Shown in pieces: positions 25,060-34,778 of a DNA stretch of 64,000 nt (the stretch's first letter is position 1; every line of letters begins with the position of its first letter). The notes beneath the pieces are model-generated. The model saw only the letters and a program-made list of their open reading frames with translations. It searched no databases and had not been told where the DNA came from. Origin of the DNA: Zhenpiania hominis. Lineage in GTDB: Bacteria; Bacillota; Clostridia; Peptostreptococcales; Anaerovoracaceae. The stretch spans positions 46,605 to 110,604 of the forward strand of contig NZ_JACRYT010000009.1 of the NCBI RefSeq assembly GCF_014333425.1. Direction: 5' to 3'. A program made the position numbers and the translations under genes.

Positions 25060-25482
25060 TTAGAATGGGATATCTTCGTCTTCAATGGCCTGGAACCCGT
25101 CGGGAATTCCCATATCCTCTTTCTGAGAGGATTGAGCCGCCGGTCTCTCGCTTCTTTCATTGCGATCGCCCCAGTCTAAAAATTCTACATTGTTGGCAAC
25201 AACTTCCGTTGTATAAACCGTATCGCCGTTTTTATTGGTATACCTCCCAGTCTGAATTCTGCCCTGTATGCCTACCAGTCTTCCCTTTCTCAAAAAACGT
25301 TCGCAGTTTTCAGCCTGTTTGCCGAAAACAACAACATTGGGGAAATCTGTCTGCTTTTCTCCGCCGGAGCGAACGGGCCGATCGATGGCAACGCTGAATC
25401 TGGCAACAGCCATCTGTGTTTCAGAAGTATACCTTACTTCAGGGTCTCTGGTTAATCTTCCGATCAGCACCACGTTATTCAT
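25060..25482 (-). CDS. ssb: Single-stranded DNA-binding protein
   Basis: A 140-residue SSB with an N-terminal OB fold (MNNVVLIGRLTRDPEVRYT, VVFGKQAENCERFLRKG, GRIQTGRY) and a short flexible tail ending in the acidic DEDIPF, the tip that recruits replication and repair proteins. Placement between rpsF and rpsR is the conserved Firmicute order. Confidence 0.97.
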   Translation of the reverse strand: MNNVVLIGRLTRDPEVRYTSETQMAVARFSVAIDRPVRSGGEKQTDFPNVVVFGKQAENCERFLRKGRLVGIQGRIQTGRYTNKNGDTVYTTEVVANNVEFLDWGDRNERSERPAAQSSQKEDMGIPDGFQAIEDEDIPF

Positions 25483-25494
25483 ATTTGCACCCCT

Positions 25495-25782
25495 TTATTT
25501 CTCATCTTTATTGATGATCATATGTCTCATTACATTGTCTGAGATTTTCAGTCTTCTGTCCAACTCTTTCGGCAGAGACGGGCTCGCTTTGAACTCTACA
25601 ACAACATAGTACCCTTCGTTCTTCTTCTGAATCGGATACGCGAGCTTTCTCAGACCCCACACATCGACTTTGGAAACTTCACCGTCAGCATTGATGATCT
25701 GCTGAACGGTCTCAACAGTCGCCTCTTTTTTGTCATCTTCCAAAATCGGGTCAATAATGAACATAACCTCATAATTTGTCAT
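25495..25782 (-). CDS. rpsF: 30S ribosomal protein S6
   Basis: A 95-residue S6 (MTNYEVMFIIDP..., GLRKLAYPIQKKNEGYY, ISDNVMRHMII). The ATG at 25782 has AGGAGGT eight bases upstream, so the GTG at 25791, which touches that site, is rejected. It is the first gene of rpsF-ssb-rpsR; in many bacteria the S6-S18 pair represses this operon through its mRNA leader. Confidence 0.96.
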   Translation of the reverse strand: MTNYEVMFIIDPILEDDKKEATVETVQQIINADGEVSKVDVWGLRKLAYPIQKKNEGYYVVVEFKASPSLPKELDRRLKISDNVMRHMIINKDEK

Positions 25783-25809
25783 TCGTTTCACCTCCCTATG
25801 GACTAAATG

Positions 25810-25831
25810 GCGCCAACCCTTCTGTCGGCGC
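25810..25831 (-). promoter_or_regulatory. Leader hairpin before rpsF, possible S6:S18 site
   Basis: In the minus-strand leader GCGCCGAC (25831-25824) pairs with GTTGGCGC (25817-25810) over 8 bp around a purine-rich loop. It carries a CCG as in known S6:S18 leader elements, but here the CCG is paired, so the assignment is uncertain. Confidence 0.4.
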
Positions 25832-25862
25832 AGAGAACATTGAAAAATTACAATGCCTTTCT

Positions 25863-25890
25863 ATTATACACTAGTTTTTACAAAAATCAA
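25863..25890 (-). promoter_or_regulatory. Promoter of rpsF-ssb-rpsR
   Basis: Minus strand TTGATT (25890-25885), 16-base spacer, TATAAT (25868-25863), about 80 bases upstream of rpsF, leaving room for the leader hairpin. Confidence 0.65.
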
Positions 25891-26012
25891 GAACAAAACA
25901 AAAAAAGATCATGCACCCTTACAGCTGTGTTTTTTATCTATGTTCCTGAAAATTTCGATTGTTTCATCGCCTTAAATTGGCGGCACCTTATGGACGACAG
26001 GGAGGGCATATT

Positions 26013-26405
26013 ATGGAAATCCATGAATATCTGAGATTCACCAGAAATCTGGTAGTTTTAAGAAAGGCATCCGGGCTGAGTCAGGAGGCAATTGCTTCCG
26101 CGATCGGTATATGCCGAGCTTCATACAGTCAACTGGAGCAAGGTCTTCGCCAGCCGGATCTAAACATCCTTTTTTCTATTTCTGATTTCTACCATATCGC
26201 GCCGGACGCATTGATCTCCTGCGATATCCAGGAGCTTCTGCAAAAATTTTTTACCCAACAGAATCCAGGAAAGGAAGAGTCACGGCTTCTAAAGCTTTAC
26301 AAACGACTTTCTGAAAGTTCAAAAGGCCGCCTTCTGGAACGAGCTGAGGAACTGGCCCAACTGGAAATCCTTAAAAAAAAGCAGATTCTGCAGACGGAAC
26401 ACTAA
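26013..26405 (+). CDS. XRE-family transcriptional regulator
   Basis: A 130-residue regulator with an N-terminal Cro/C1 helix-turn-helix (about 9-65; LRKASGLSQEAIASAIGICRAS, YSQLEQGLRQP) and a helical C-terminal part rich in Leu, Glu and Lys. The ATG at 26013 has GGAGGG 7 bases before it. It stands alone between the ribosomal operon and the glycogen operon and ends in its own terminator. Its target is unknown; control of glgB is possible from position but nothing shows it. Confidence 0.85.
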   Translation: MEIHEYLRFTRNLVVLRKASGLSQEAIASAIGICRASYSQLEQGLRQPDLNILFSISDFYHIAPDALISCDIQELLQKFFTQQNPGKEESRLLKLYKRLSESSKGRLLERAEELAQLEILKKKQILQTEH

Positions 26406-26423
26406 GTCTGCGGATTTTTTTTT
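26387..26423 (+). terminator. Terminator overlapping the XRE gene end
   Basis: TCTGCAGAC (26387-26395) and GTCTGCGGA (26406-26414) pair over 9 bp with one G-U, followed by a run of T. The first arm is within the last codons and the stop codon lies in the loop. Confidence 0.8.
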
Positions 26424-26507
26424 ATAAATCCTAAATTTCGCTTTATGTTAATATCAGGTTAATACTATGTTATTTCTTTACTTTCTGCAATAAAAATCTC
26501 TTATTTA

Positions 26508-26516
26508 TGGTATAAT
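26508..26516 (+). promoter_or_regulatory. Extended -10 promoter of the glycogen operon
   Basis: TGG-TATAAT (26508-26516), an extended -10, with no good -35, about 50 bases upstream of glgB. Confidence 0.5.
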
Positions 26517-26566
26517 ATAATAATAACTGGAAAACGTCTCTTTACGGGAAGAAAGAAGGTGTCTCC

Positions 26567-28474
26567 TTGGCAGAATACGGGCATTTGACAGAAAAAGAAA
26601 TCACTCTTTTCCATCAGGGAAAAGATTTCCGGTGTTATCGGAAGTTTGGCGCTCACGCACAAGGGGGAAAAGGGTTTCACTTCGCCCTCTGGGCTCCCCG
26701 CGTAAAAAGTGTGCATGTAATCGGGGAATTTGATGGCTGGCGGGATGGCATTCCTATGGCTTGCGTGGATCTTCCGGGAGGATCGCAAAGCGATATCTGG
26801 ACCTGTTTTGTACCGGGAGCAATCGATGGAATGCTCTATAAGTTTCGGATTGAAACTCTTTCCGGCGAGGTGCTTTATAAGGCGGATCCTTTTGCTTTCT
26901 TTGCGGAAAAACGACCGGGCACCGCTTCCAGACTGGCAGGTCCCAACACACTGAAACACCGCTGGAACGATGAAGAATGGATCAAACAGAGAAAATCAGA
27001 GTCACATTTTAAAAAACCCATGAATATATATGAAGTTCACCTGGGTTCCTGGAAACAGCATGGAAAAAACGCGGAGGATCCGGTTTTTTTCTCCTACCGT
27101 GAGCTTGCCAAAGAACTTACCTCTTATGTAAAAGATATGGGCTACACTTATGTGGAACTGATGCCGGTTATGGAACACCCTTTTGATGGATCCTGGGGCT
27201 ATCAAACTACCGGATACTACGCTCCTACCAGCCGTTATGGTTTGCCCAAAGACTTTAAATATCTGATTGACTGTTTCCATCAGGCAGGGATTGGTGTTAT
27301 CCTGGACTGGGTTCCGGGCCACTTTTGCCGGGACGCTCATGGGCTCTGCCGGTTCAACGGGTCTGAGCTTTTTGAATCCGAAGAACATGTAGAGTGGGGA
27401 ACCTATAAATTTGATTATAGCCGCCCGGAAGTCCGCAGTTTTCTCATTAGCAACGCGATTTTCTGGCTGGAAGAATACCATGTCGACGGCATACGGGTAG
27501 ACGGAGTCAGCAGCATGCTCTATCTGAATTATGGAATTGACGATCCTGCGCAGAAGCGCTTTAATCACAAAGGCGGCGAGGAAGATCTGGTGGCTCAGGC
27601 ATTCCTTCAGGAGCTTAATGAAGTAATTGGCAGACTCCATCCCGATGTATTCACGGTTGCCGAGGAAAGCACCGCCTGGCCCCTGGTCACTTACCCTCCG
27701 GAAGAAGGAGGGCTCGGCTTTCACTACAAATGGGATATGGGATGGATGAACGATACGCTCCGATACTGCGCGCTGGACTTTCCCTTCCGCGACGGGAGCC
27801 ATCAGCTTTTGACTTTTTCCATGATGTACGCCTTTAATGAGAATTTTATTCTGCCCCTTTCTCACGATGAAGTCGTTCATGGAAAATGCTCGCTGATTCA
27901 GCGGATGCCAGGGGATTATTGGAGGCAGTTCGCAGGGCTGCGGCTCCTTCTGATGTATCAGATGTGCCACAGCGGAGGCAAGCTGAATTTCATGGGAAAC
28001 GAGATCGGTCAGTTTATCGAGTGGCGGTTTTATGAAGGTCTGGAATGGTTCCTTTTGGATTACGACGCTCACGCCCGGCATCAAAAATTTGTGAAAGCTA
28101 TGAATCATTTCTATTTAAACACACCGTCCCTGTGGCAGCAGAATTATGACTGGTCCGGCTATCAGTGGCTGGATGCCGATAATCGGGATCAGAGTATCCT
28201 GCTCTTTAAGCGTCAGGGAAAAAAAGAAGATGATTTTACCATTATCCTGCTTAACTTCCAGCCGGACACCTATAAAGAATATAAGATAGGGGTTCCCGCG
28301 GCAGGCGCTTACCGGGAAATTTTCAACTCAGACCGGGAGGAATTCGGCGGCAGCAATCATATCAACCCGCAGCCGCTGAAAACAAAAAAAGGAGTTTATC
28401 ACGGACAGGAGCAATATATTGAAATCATCGTTCCGCCTATCGGCGCAGTGATTTTTGCTCCAACGCTTACCTAG
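26567..28474 (+). CDS. glgB: 1,4-alpha-glucan branching enzyme
   Basis: A 635-residue GH13 branching enzyme that moves alpha-1,4 oligosaccharides to alpha-1,6 positions in glycogen. Residues about 35-115 are the CBM48-type N domain (LWAPRVKSVHVIGEFDGW), followed by the barrel with the nucleophile D312 (GIRVDGVSSMLY), general acid in AEEST (E366/E367) and D434 (SHDEVVHGK), and a C-terminal beta domain. The start is TTG at 26567 with GAAGGTG upstream; no ATG fits. It is the first of six co-directional glycogen genes and is 30 bases from glgP. Confidence 0.95.
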   Translation: MAEYGHLTEKEITLFHQGKDFRCYRKFGAHAQGGKGFHFALWAPRVKSVHVIGEFDGWRDGIPMACVDLPGGSQSDIWTCFVPGAIDGMLYKFRIETLSGEVLYKADPFAFFAEKRPGTASRLAGPNTLKHRWNDEEWIKQRKSESHFKKPMNIYEVHLGSWKQHGKNAEDPVFFSYRELAKELTSYVKDMGYTYVELMPVMEHPFDGSWGYQTTGYYAPTSRYGLPKDFKYLIDCFHQAGIGVILDWVPGHFCRDAHGLCRFNGSELFESEEHVEWGTYKFDYSRPEVRSFLISNAIFWLEEYHVDGIRVDGVSSMLYLNYGIDDPAQKRFNHKGGEEDLVAQAFLQELNEVIGRLHPDVFTVAEESTAWPLVTYPPEEGGLGFHYKWDMGWMNDTLRYCALDFPFRDGSHQLLTFSMMYAFNENFILPLSHDEVVHGKCSLIQRMPGDYWRQFAGLRLLLMYQMCHSGGKLNFMGNEIGQFIEWRFYEGLEWFLLDYDAHARHQKFVKAMNHFYLNTPSLWQQNYDWSGYQWLDADNRDQSILLFKRQGKKEDDFTIILLNFQPDTYKEYKIGVPAAGAYREIFNSDREEFGGSNHINPQPLKTKKGVYHGQEQYIEIIVPPIGAVIFAPTLT

Positions 28475-28504
28475 AAATACCAGATATAGGAGGGATTGAG
28501 ATTT

Positions 28505-30922
28505 ATGTTTGCAGGAAAAGAGGATTTTAAAAAACAGTACAAAGCGGAATTTATGGAAACCATAGCAAGACCCTTTGAAGAATGTACCAAGAGGGAAAAG
28601 TACGAGGTTCTTGCGAAAATGATTTGCAGTCGCGCGGCAAAGCTTCATACTGAGACGAAGCTGGGCTATGATAAACGGCGCGCAAAACGTGTCTACTACT
28701 TTTCAATGGAATTTCTGTTGGGGAGACTTTTAGATAACTATCTGATTAACCTTGGAGTAGAGGATACCGTGCGGGAAGGGCTCGCGGATCTGGGAGAAAA
28801 TTTAGATGAGTTGCTTTCCATGGAACCAGATCCGGGACTTGGAAATGGAGGTCTGGGAAGGCTTGCCGCTTGTTTCTTAGATTCCATGGCGTTTCTAGGC
28901 ATTGCCGGATTCGGCATGGGCGCGCGTTATCGGTTCGGACTTTTTAAGCAAAAAATCAGAGACAATCAGCAGGAAGAAGAACCGGATCCGTGGCTGAGCA
29001 ACGGATATCCGTGGGAAATTCGCAGATCCGACTGCGCGGCAGAGGTGCATTTTGGCGGCAGCGTAAACCGCCGCTATGAAAATGGAAAGATCTATTTTGA
29101 TCATGTGGGTTATCAGACCGTTATGGCGATTCCCTATGATGTTCCTATTGTTGGATACGGCGGAAAAAACGTCAATATGCTGCGGCTCTGGCAGGCGGAG
29201 CCCGCGGAAGAAAAAATCAATCTGGACGCTTTCTGCCGGGGCCAGTACAGCGAAGCTTTCCGCGAACGGGATGAAATTGAGGCCATTACCGCTATCCTTT
29301 ACCCAGACGACAGTACTCTGGCAGGCAGGGAGCTGCGTCTGAAACAGGAGTATTTCCTCGTAGCTGCCGGAATCGCCTCCATTATTAAAAATTACAAATT
29401 TACTTATGGCGCTGACAACTGGGCAAAATTTCCGGAAAAAGTAGCGATCCATACCAACGATACCCATCCTGCTCTTTGTGTGCCGGAACTGATCCGGGTA
29501 CTTTTGGATCAGGAGCATCTGGAATGGGATGAAGCTTGGGAGATCACAGTGAAGACCATGTCCTTCACCAATCATACCGTTATGCCGGAGGCCTTGGAGA
29601 GATGGCCTATTGATCTGATGCAGCGTCTGCTGCCCCGAGTATATATGATTATTGAAGAAATCGACCGCCGATATCGGGAAAACTTTGATCACAGCCAGCC
29701 GGACTGTCAGAGAAAGCTTCAGTCCACAGCGATTTTATGGGACGGACAGGTTCATATGGCCAACCTGTCCATCATCGGCAGCCATTCTGTAAACGGTGTG
29801 GCCGCGATCCATACAGAAATCCTGGAGCATGATGTTTTCAAAGATTTTTATCAAGATATGCCTCAGCGGTTTAACAATAAGACAAACGGGATCAGCCACA
29901 GAAGATTTTTACTGGAAGCCAACCCGGAACTGGGAAGGCAAATTTCCATGGCTATCGGAAACAGCTGGCTTTTCGACACCTATCAATTAAAAAATCTTCT
30001 TCGATATAAAGAAGATCCCGATTTTCTGAAAACCCTTCGGAAGATCAAATATGAAAATAAATGCAGACTTGCCTGGTATATCGAAAGGGAAAATGGGATT
30101 TCCATTAATCCGGATTCCATTTTTGATGTGCAGGTCAAACGAATTCACGCATACAAGCGTCAGCTTTTGAATATATTTAAGGTGATGTATCTTTATAACA
30201 AAATAAAAAAGGATCCGGATGCGGAGATTCCGCCATGTACCTTTATTTTCTCAGGGAAAGCGGCCCAGAGCTACGACTTTGCCAAAGAAGTAATCCGCCT
30301 TATCAACACGGTAGCGGATGTGGTCAACAATGACGCTTCCATCGGCGGGAAGCTGAAAGTAGTTTTCCTGGAGAATTTCAGCGTCAGCCTGGGGCAGCTC
30401 ATCTATCCTGCGGCGGATATCAGCGAGCAGATTTCTACAGCAGGAAAAGAGGCCAGTGGTACCGGCAACATGAAATTTATGTTCAACGGCGCAGTTACCC
30501 TGGGTACCATGGACGGAGCCAATGTAGAGATCCATGAACTTGTAGGCAAGGACAATATCTTTATTTTCGGACTTTCTTCCGAACAGGTAGAAGATTATTA
30601 TCGAAAGAACAATTACCACTCCTCTCAGCTGTGCGAGGAAGATCCAGAGCTGAAAGAAATCACGGATCAACTGATCAACGGATTTTTTAAAGATAACGGA
30701 GAAGAATTCTGGAGTATTCACGACGCGTTAATCCGATATAACGATGAATATTTTGTTTTAAAAGATTTCCGCGACTATCTGCGGGCCTGGCAGGAAACGG
30801 TCCAGGCCTGGCAGGAAACAGAACGCTGGACCCGCATATCGCTTACAAATATTGCTCTGGCCGGCCATTTTAGCAGCGACCGGACTATTTCCCAGTACGC
30901 GGAGGAAATCTGGCACGTTTAA
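28505..30922 (+). CDS. glgP: Glycogen/starch phosphorylase
   Basis: An 805-residue GT35 phosphorylase releasing glucose-1-phosphate from alpha-1,4 glucan ends with PLP as cofactor. The N-terminal [21 protein letters not shown] motif ([15 protein letters not shown]), YGDQPGLE-like substrate residues, [16 protein letters not shown] and the PLP segment [15 protein letters not shown] near the C-terminus are all present. The ATG at 28505 has AGGAGGG 10 bases before it; the TTG at 28496 is too close. Follows glgB. Confidence 0.96.
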   Translation: MFAGKEDFKKQYKAEFMETIARPFEECTKREKYEVLAKMICSRAAKLHTETKLGYDKRRAKRVYYFSMEFLLGRLLDNYLINLGVEDTVREGLADLGENLDELLSMEPDPGLGNGGLGRLAACFLDSMAFLGIAGFGMGARYRFGLFKQKIRDNQQEEEPDPWLSNGYPWEIRRSDCAAEVHFGGSVNRRYENGKIYFDHVGYQTVMAIPYDVPIVGYGGKNVNMLRLWQAEPAEEKINLDAFCRGQYSEAFRERDEIEAITAILYPDDSTLAGRELRLKQEYFLVAAGIASIIKNYKFTYGADNWAKFPEKVAIHTNDTHPALCVPELIRVLLDQEHLEWDEAWEITVKTMSFTNHTVMPEALERWPIDLMQRLLPRVYMIIEEIDRRYRENFDHSQPDCQRKLQSTAILWDGQVHMANLSIIGSHSVNGVAAIHTEILEHDVFKDFYQDMPQRFNNKTNGISHRRFLLEANPELGRQISMAIGNSWLFDTYQLKNLLRYKEDPDFLKTLRKIKYENKCRLAWYIERENGISINPDSIFDVQVKRIHAYKRQLLNIFKVMYLYNKIKKDPDAEIPPCTFIFSGKAAQSYDFAKEVIRLINTVADVVNNDASIGGKLKVVFLENFSVSLGQLIYPAADISEQISTAGKEASGTGNMKFMFNGAVTLGTMDGANVEIHELVGKDNIFIFGLSSEQVEDYYRKNNYHSSQLCEEDPELKEITDQLINGFFKDNGEEFWSIHDALIRYNDEYFVLKDFRDYLRAWQETVQAWQETERWTRISLTNIALAGHFSSDRTISQYAEEIWHV

Positions 30923-30972
30923 AAACAGGAAACTGTTTGAAATATAACGTTCTTTTACAAAGGAGGATTATC

Positions 30973-32139
30973 ATGAGGCAGCAAGAATGTGTAGCAATGC
31001 TGCTCGCAGGCGGTCAGGGAAGCCGCTTGGGTGCGCTCACAAAGAAAATTGCCAAACCCGCCGTCGCTTTTGGAGGCAAATACCGAATTATCGATTTTAG
31101 CCTTTCCAACTGCACGAATTCCAACATTAACACAGTAGGTGTACTGACTCAGTACAAACCTCTGCTACTTAACTCTTACATTAGTACAGGCGCGGCTTGG
31201 GATCTGGATGACGCCTACGGCGGAGTATTTCTTCTGCCTCCCTACGCGACGGAAACCGGAGGCCAGTGGTACCAGGGGACTGCGGACGCAATCTTTCAGA
31301 ATATTGACTTTATTGACAACTACGATCCTCAGTATGTCCTGGTTATTTCCGGCGATCACCTCTACAAAATGGATTACAGCCTGATGCTGGACTTCCATAA
31401 AAAAAATGACGCGGATCTGACGATTTCCGTCATGGAGGTTCCATGGGAGGATGCCAGCAGATTTGGAATTCTGACAGCGGATGACACCGGAAGGATCAGC
31501 AAATTTTCGGAAAAACCGAAAAACCCGGACAGCAATCTAGCGTCTATGGGGATCTATATCTTTAGCTGGCCGGTTCTGAAAGAAGCTTTGCTGAAAGACA
31601 GCCTCAATTCATCTTCCGACCATGATTTCGGAAAAAACGTGATTCCCATGCTGCTGGGAGAAGGCAAAAAACTTTACGCCTACACCTTCACCGGTTACTG
31701 GAAAGACGTCGGAACCATCGACAGCTACTACAACACGAATATGGAGTTGCTTAATCCGGATTCTCCATTTAATATCTTCGAGGAAAATATGCGGGTTTTT
31801 AGTAATTCCAATATCTATCCACCCCATTACATCGGTCCGGACGCAGTTGTGGAAAACTCTCTGGTCTGCAATGGATGCCGTGTCCGCGGAGAAATCCATC
31901 ACTCCATCCTCAGTTTTGACGTACACATCGAAGATGGAGCCCGCGTTACCGATTCCATCCTGCTGCCAGGCGCTAAAATCGGGAAAAACGCGCGTATTTT
32001 CCGTTCCATTATCGGGGAACAGTCCGTTATTGGGGAAGACACGGTCTTAGGCTCCCCTGATTCGCAGGAAATCACCGTCATTGGAGATAATGAAACCATT
32101 GCGGCGTCCCAGATAAAAGGAGGTGTTTCCCATGAATAA
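30973..32139 (+). CDS. glgC: Glucose-1-phosphate adenylyltransferase
   Basis: A 388-residue ADP-glucose pyrophosphorylase making ADP-glucose from glucose-1-phosphate and ATP. The nucleotide-binding loop [13 protein letters not shown] is near residue 12, [15 protein letters not shown] follows, with [15 protein letters not shown] and the substrate-binding FSEKPKNP; a C-terminal left-handed beta-helix has repeated I/V-G hexapeptides. The ATG at 30973 has AAGGAGG upstream. It overlaps glgD by 8 bases, and GlgC and GlgD form a mixed tetramer in Firmicutes. Confidence 0.96.
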   Translation: MRQQECVAMLLAGGQGSRLGALTKKIAKPAVAFGGKYRIIDFSLSNCTNSNINTVGVLTQYKPLLLNSYISTGAAWDLDDAYGGVFLLPPYATETGGQWYQGTADAIFQNIDFIDNYDPQYVLVISGDHLYKMDYSLMLDFHKKNDADLTISVMEVPWEDASRFGILTADDTGRISKFSEKPKNPDSNLASMGIYIFSWPVLKEALLKDSLNSSSDHDFGKNVIPMLLGEGKKLYAYTFTGYWKDVGTIDSYYNTNMELLNPDSPFNIFEENMRVFSNSNIYPPHYIGPDAVVENSLVCNGCRVRGEIHHSILSFDVHIEDGARVTDSILLPGAKIGKNARIFRSIIGEQSVIGEDTVLGSPDSQEITVIGDNETIAASQIKGGVSHE

Positions 32140-33235
32140 AGCCATCGGCCTTATCACAACCAATTATGCCAATGAAAACTTCGGAAAGCTGGCGGAATCC
32201 CGTCCTGTCGCCACGGTGCCTTTCGGCGGAAGATATCGGTTGGTAGATTTTCCCCTATCCAATATGGTACATTCGGGGATCCGCTGTGTGGGAATCACCA
32301 CTGCCCATTCCTACCGTTCCCTCATCGATCATCTGGGTTCTGGAAAAGAATGGTCTTTGGACCGAAAAAGCGGAGGCCTATTCCTGCTTCCCGGTTCGAT
32401 TTACGGAATGAAGCGGTTTGAGGGGAAATTTCTGCTGCGTGACTTTATCCAGAATCGACCGTACTTAAAACGAGCTAAGGAGGATGTGGTAGTTGTCAGC
32501 GCCAGCAACAAAATCTATAATATGGATTTTACTCCCCTGCTGGATCAGCATTTCGCCTCTGGAGCGCAGGTAACCCTCGTATACAAGGAAATCGCCGACG
32601 CTCATATGAAACGCGGACCTTTCCTGGAGCTTGACTGCAGTGGAAAACTACGGAGCATTCAAAGAGAAAGCGCTGGAAACGCGGCTTGGTTTTTAGACTG
32701 CTTTGTAATTAATATTTCTGATTTCCTGGCCCTTATGGACTGGTATGAAACCATGGATTACATCGATATGACTGAAATTTTCAGCGAAAACATTACGAAT
32801 ATGAAAATCGATTCTTACCGGTTCGACGGCTATGTGGGCGCGGTAGACAGCTCTTACGATTATATGCGGTGCTCTATGGATCTTTTGAAGCGGGAAATCC
32901 GCAGCGAGCTGTTTGATTCTAAGCGCCAGATTTTTACGAAAGTACAGGATGCTCCGCCTTCTAAATACCTGTCGGGATCGCGCGTGTCCAACTCCTTTAT
33001 TTCCAGCGGATGCGTTATTGAGGGTACAGTAGAAAACAGTATTCTGTTCCGCAGTGTGGAAATCGGAAAAGGCGCGGTTATTAAAAACAGCATCATCATG
33101 CAGCGCGGTAAAATTCTTCCGGGCGCGGTTCTGGATAATGTAATCTGCGATAAATTCGTGCGAATAAGCGAGGACAGCCGTCTGAGCGGCAATCGGTACA
33201 CGCCGCTTGTAATTGGAAAAAGCGAGCAAATCTAA
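32132..33235 (+). CDS. glgD: GlgD, regulatory partner of GlgC
   Basis: A 367-residue GlgC paralogue that retains the fold ([14 protein letters not shown], beta-helix tail) but has lost the catalytic GGxGxRL loop, here replaced by [14 protein letters not shown]. In Bacillus and clostridial systems GlgD has little activity alone and alters the kinetics of GlgC. AAAGGAGG precedes the ATG at 32132. It follows the glgC coding end with an 8-base overlap, which favours a 1:1 complex. Confidence 0.94.
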   Translation: MNKAIGLITTNYANENFGKLAESRPVATVPFGGRYRLVDFPLSNMVHSGIRCVGITTAHSYRSLIDHLGSGKEWSLDRKSGGLFLLPGSIYGMKRFEGKFLLRDFIQNRPYLKRAKEDVVVVSASNKIYNMDFTPLLDQHFASGAQVTLVYKEIADAHMKRGPFLELDCSGKLRSIQRESAGNAAWFLDCFVINISDFLALMDWYETMDYIDMTEIFSENITNMKIDSYRFDGYVGAVDSSYDYMRCSMDLLKREIRSELFDSKRQIFTKVQDAPPSKYLSGSRVSNSFISSGCVIEGTVENSILFRSVEIGKGAVIKNSIIMQRGKILPGAVLDNVICDKFVRISEDSRLSGNRYTPLVIGKSEQI

Positions 33236-33258
33236 ATTGGGAAAAGGAAATTTACGGG

Positions 33259-34767
33259 ATGACAAAAAAACACGGAAAAAAACAAACTCAGAAAAAAGCA
33301 CCGGCGGCCAAAAAGACGCAGATCCTTTTTGCCGTCTTTGAGGCAGTTCCTTTTATCAAAACCGGCGGACTTGGCGATGTGGGAGGCTCCCTCCCACCCG
33401 CTGTCTGCAAAGCAGGGGCGGACATGCGTGTCATGCTGCCAAAGCTTGAAAGCATTCCACCGGAATACAAAAGTCGTATGAAGCGAATTGCGGAGTTTTC
33501 GGTTCCCTTAAGCTGGCGCCAGATGTACTGTGGAATTGAAGTTCTCAAAGAAAAAGGCGTGACTTGGTATTTTGTGGACAACGAATACTATTTTAAACGC
33601 CCTCTCCCCTACGGATACGAGGACGACGCGGAACGGATCGCCTTTTTCAGCAAAGCAGTGTTAGAAAGTCTGCAGCACATTCCCGATTTTACACCGGATA
33701 TCATTCACTGTAATGACTGGCATACGGCGCTGACACCGGTATTTTTGAGGGAACATTACATGCAGCTCCCCCTATATCAAAAAATCGGAACTGTTTTTTC
33801 CGTGCACAATCTTAAATATCAGGGCATTTTCCCGGCATCTGTTCTTGGAGATGTCTTGGGGCTCGCGGACAGCAAGCCCGCGTCGGATCAGCTGGCGTAT
33901 GGCGATGCAGTCAATTATATGCAGGGAGCTCTTTATTACAGTGATCGTCTTACAACCGTAAGTCCCACCTACGCGGAGGAAATCTGCACCCCTTATTTCG
34001 GAGAGCATATGGACGGAATCTTTCAGCAGCGCCGCAGCATTCTCAGTGGGATACTGAATGGAATCGACACTTACAGCAATTCTCCTGGCAGAGATTCCTT
34101 CCTTTTTCAGAAGTATAACCGTTCTACCTTCCGGGAAGGAAAAGCGGCCAATAAGCAGGCGCTTCAAAAAAAATTGGGACTTGCTCAGGAGCCGAATACC
34201 CCTCTCCTTGTGATGATTACCCGTCTGACAGAGCAAAAAGGCCTGGATCTGGTTTTAGGGATTTTAGACGAGCTTCTTTGTGAAAATATCCAGCTGGCGG
34301 TTCTCGGCGTTGGGGAAAGCAAATATGAAAATGCCTTCCGTCATTATCAGTACAGGATGCCAAATAAAGTAAACGCCTGTATTACCTTTGATCCGGCTCT
34401 GTCCTCTGAATTTTACGGAGCCGCGGATATGCTGCTGATGCCATCCAAGTTTGAACCCTGCGGACTTTCCCAGATGATCGCTATGCGCTACGGTACGATT
34501 CCCGTTGTAAGGGAAACCGGGGGGCTTAAAGACAGTGTCATTGCCTACAATCAATATGAAGATGCAGGAGACGGCTTTAGTTTTGCTAATTATAATGCTC
34601 ACGAGCTTTTATTTACCATAAAACACGCTCTGGATATTTATTTTAATCACAGAGGTTCCTGGGAGGGAATCATACAGCGAGCCATGAAAAAGGACTTTTC
34701 CTGGAAAGCCTCCGCTCAGGAATATGTCCGGCTCTATGAAGGTTTAATCGCGCAAAGGGCGGAATAA
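33259..34767 (+). CDS. glgA: Glycogen synthase (ADP-glucose, GT5)
   Basis: A 502-residue GT5 starch/glycogen synthase. After a 20-residue Lys-rich extension the KTGGLGDVGGSLP motif binds ADP-glucose; DIIHCNDWHTAL, SVHNLKYQGIFP, and the C-terminal PSKFEPCGLSQMIAMRYG and RETGGLKDSV are GT-B active-site motifs. It lacks the GGTP-type insert seen in some relatives and is of normal length. The basic N-terminal tail is unusual. Start ATG at 33259; weak GGGAAAAGG upstream. Confidence 0.95.
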   Translation: MTKKHGKKQTQKKAPAAKKTQILFAVFEAVPFIKTGGLGDVGGSLPPAVCKAGADMRVMLPKLESIPPEYKSRMKRIAEFSVPLSWRQMYCGIEVLKEKGVTWYFVDNEYYFKRPLPYGYEDDAERIAFFSKAVLESLQHIPDFTPDIIHCNDWHTALTPVFLREHYMQLPLYQKIGTVFSVHNLKYQGIFPASVLGDVLGLADSKPASDQLAYGDAVNYMQGALYYSDRLTTVSPTYAEEICTPYFGEHMDGIFQQRRSILSGILNGIDTYSNSPGRDSFLFQKYNRSTFREGKAANKQALQKKLGLAQEPNTPLLVMITRLTEQKGLDLVLGILDELLCENIQLAVLGVGESKYENAFRHYQYRMPNKVNACITFDPALSSEFYGAADMLLMPSKFEPCGLSQMIAMRYGTIPVVRETGGLKDSVIAYNQYEDAGDGFSFANYNAHELLFTIKHALDIYFNHRGSWEGIIQRAMKKDFSWKASAQEYVRLYEGLIAQRAE

Positions 34768-34778
34768 GGAGAAGGGCT

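Noticed and set aside
27002..28108. A 368-codon minus-strand open frame in glgB
   Set aside because: Antisense shadow of glgB; composition rich in His and Phe with no domain.
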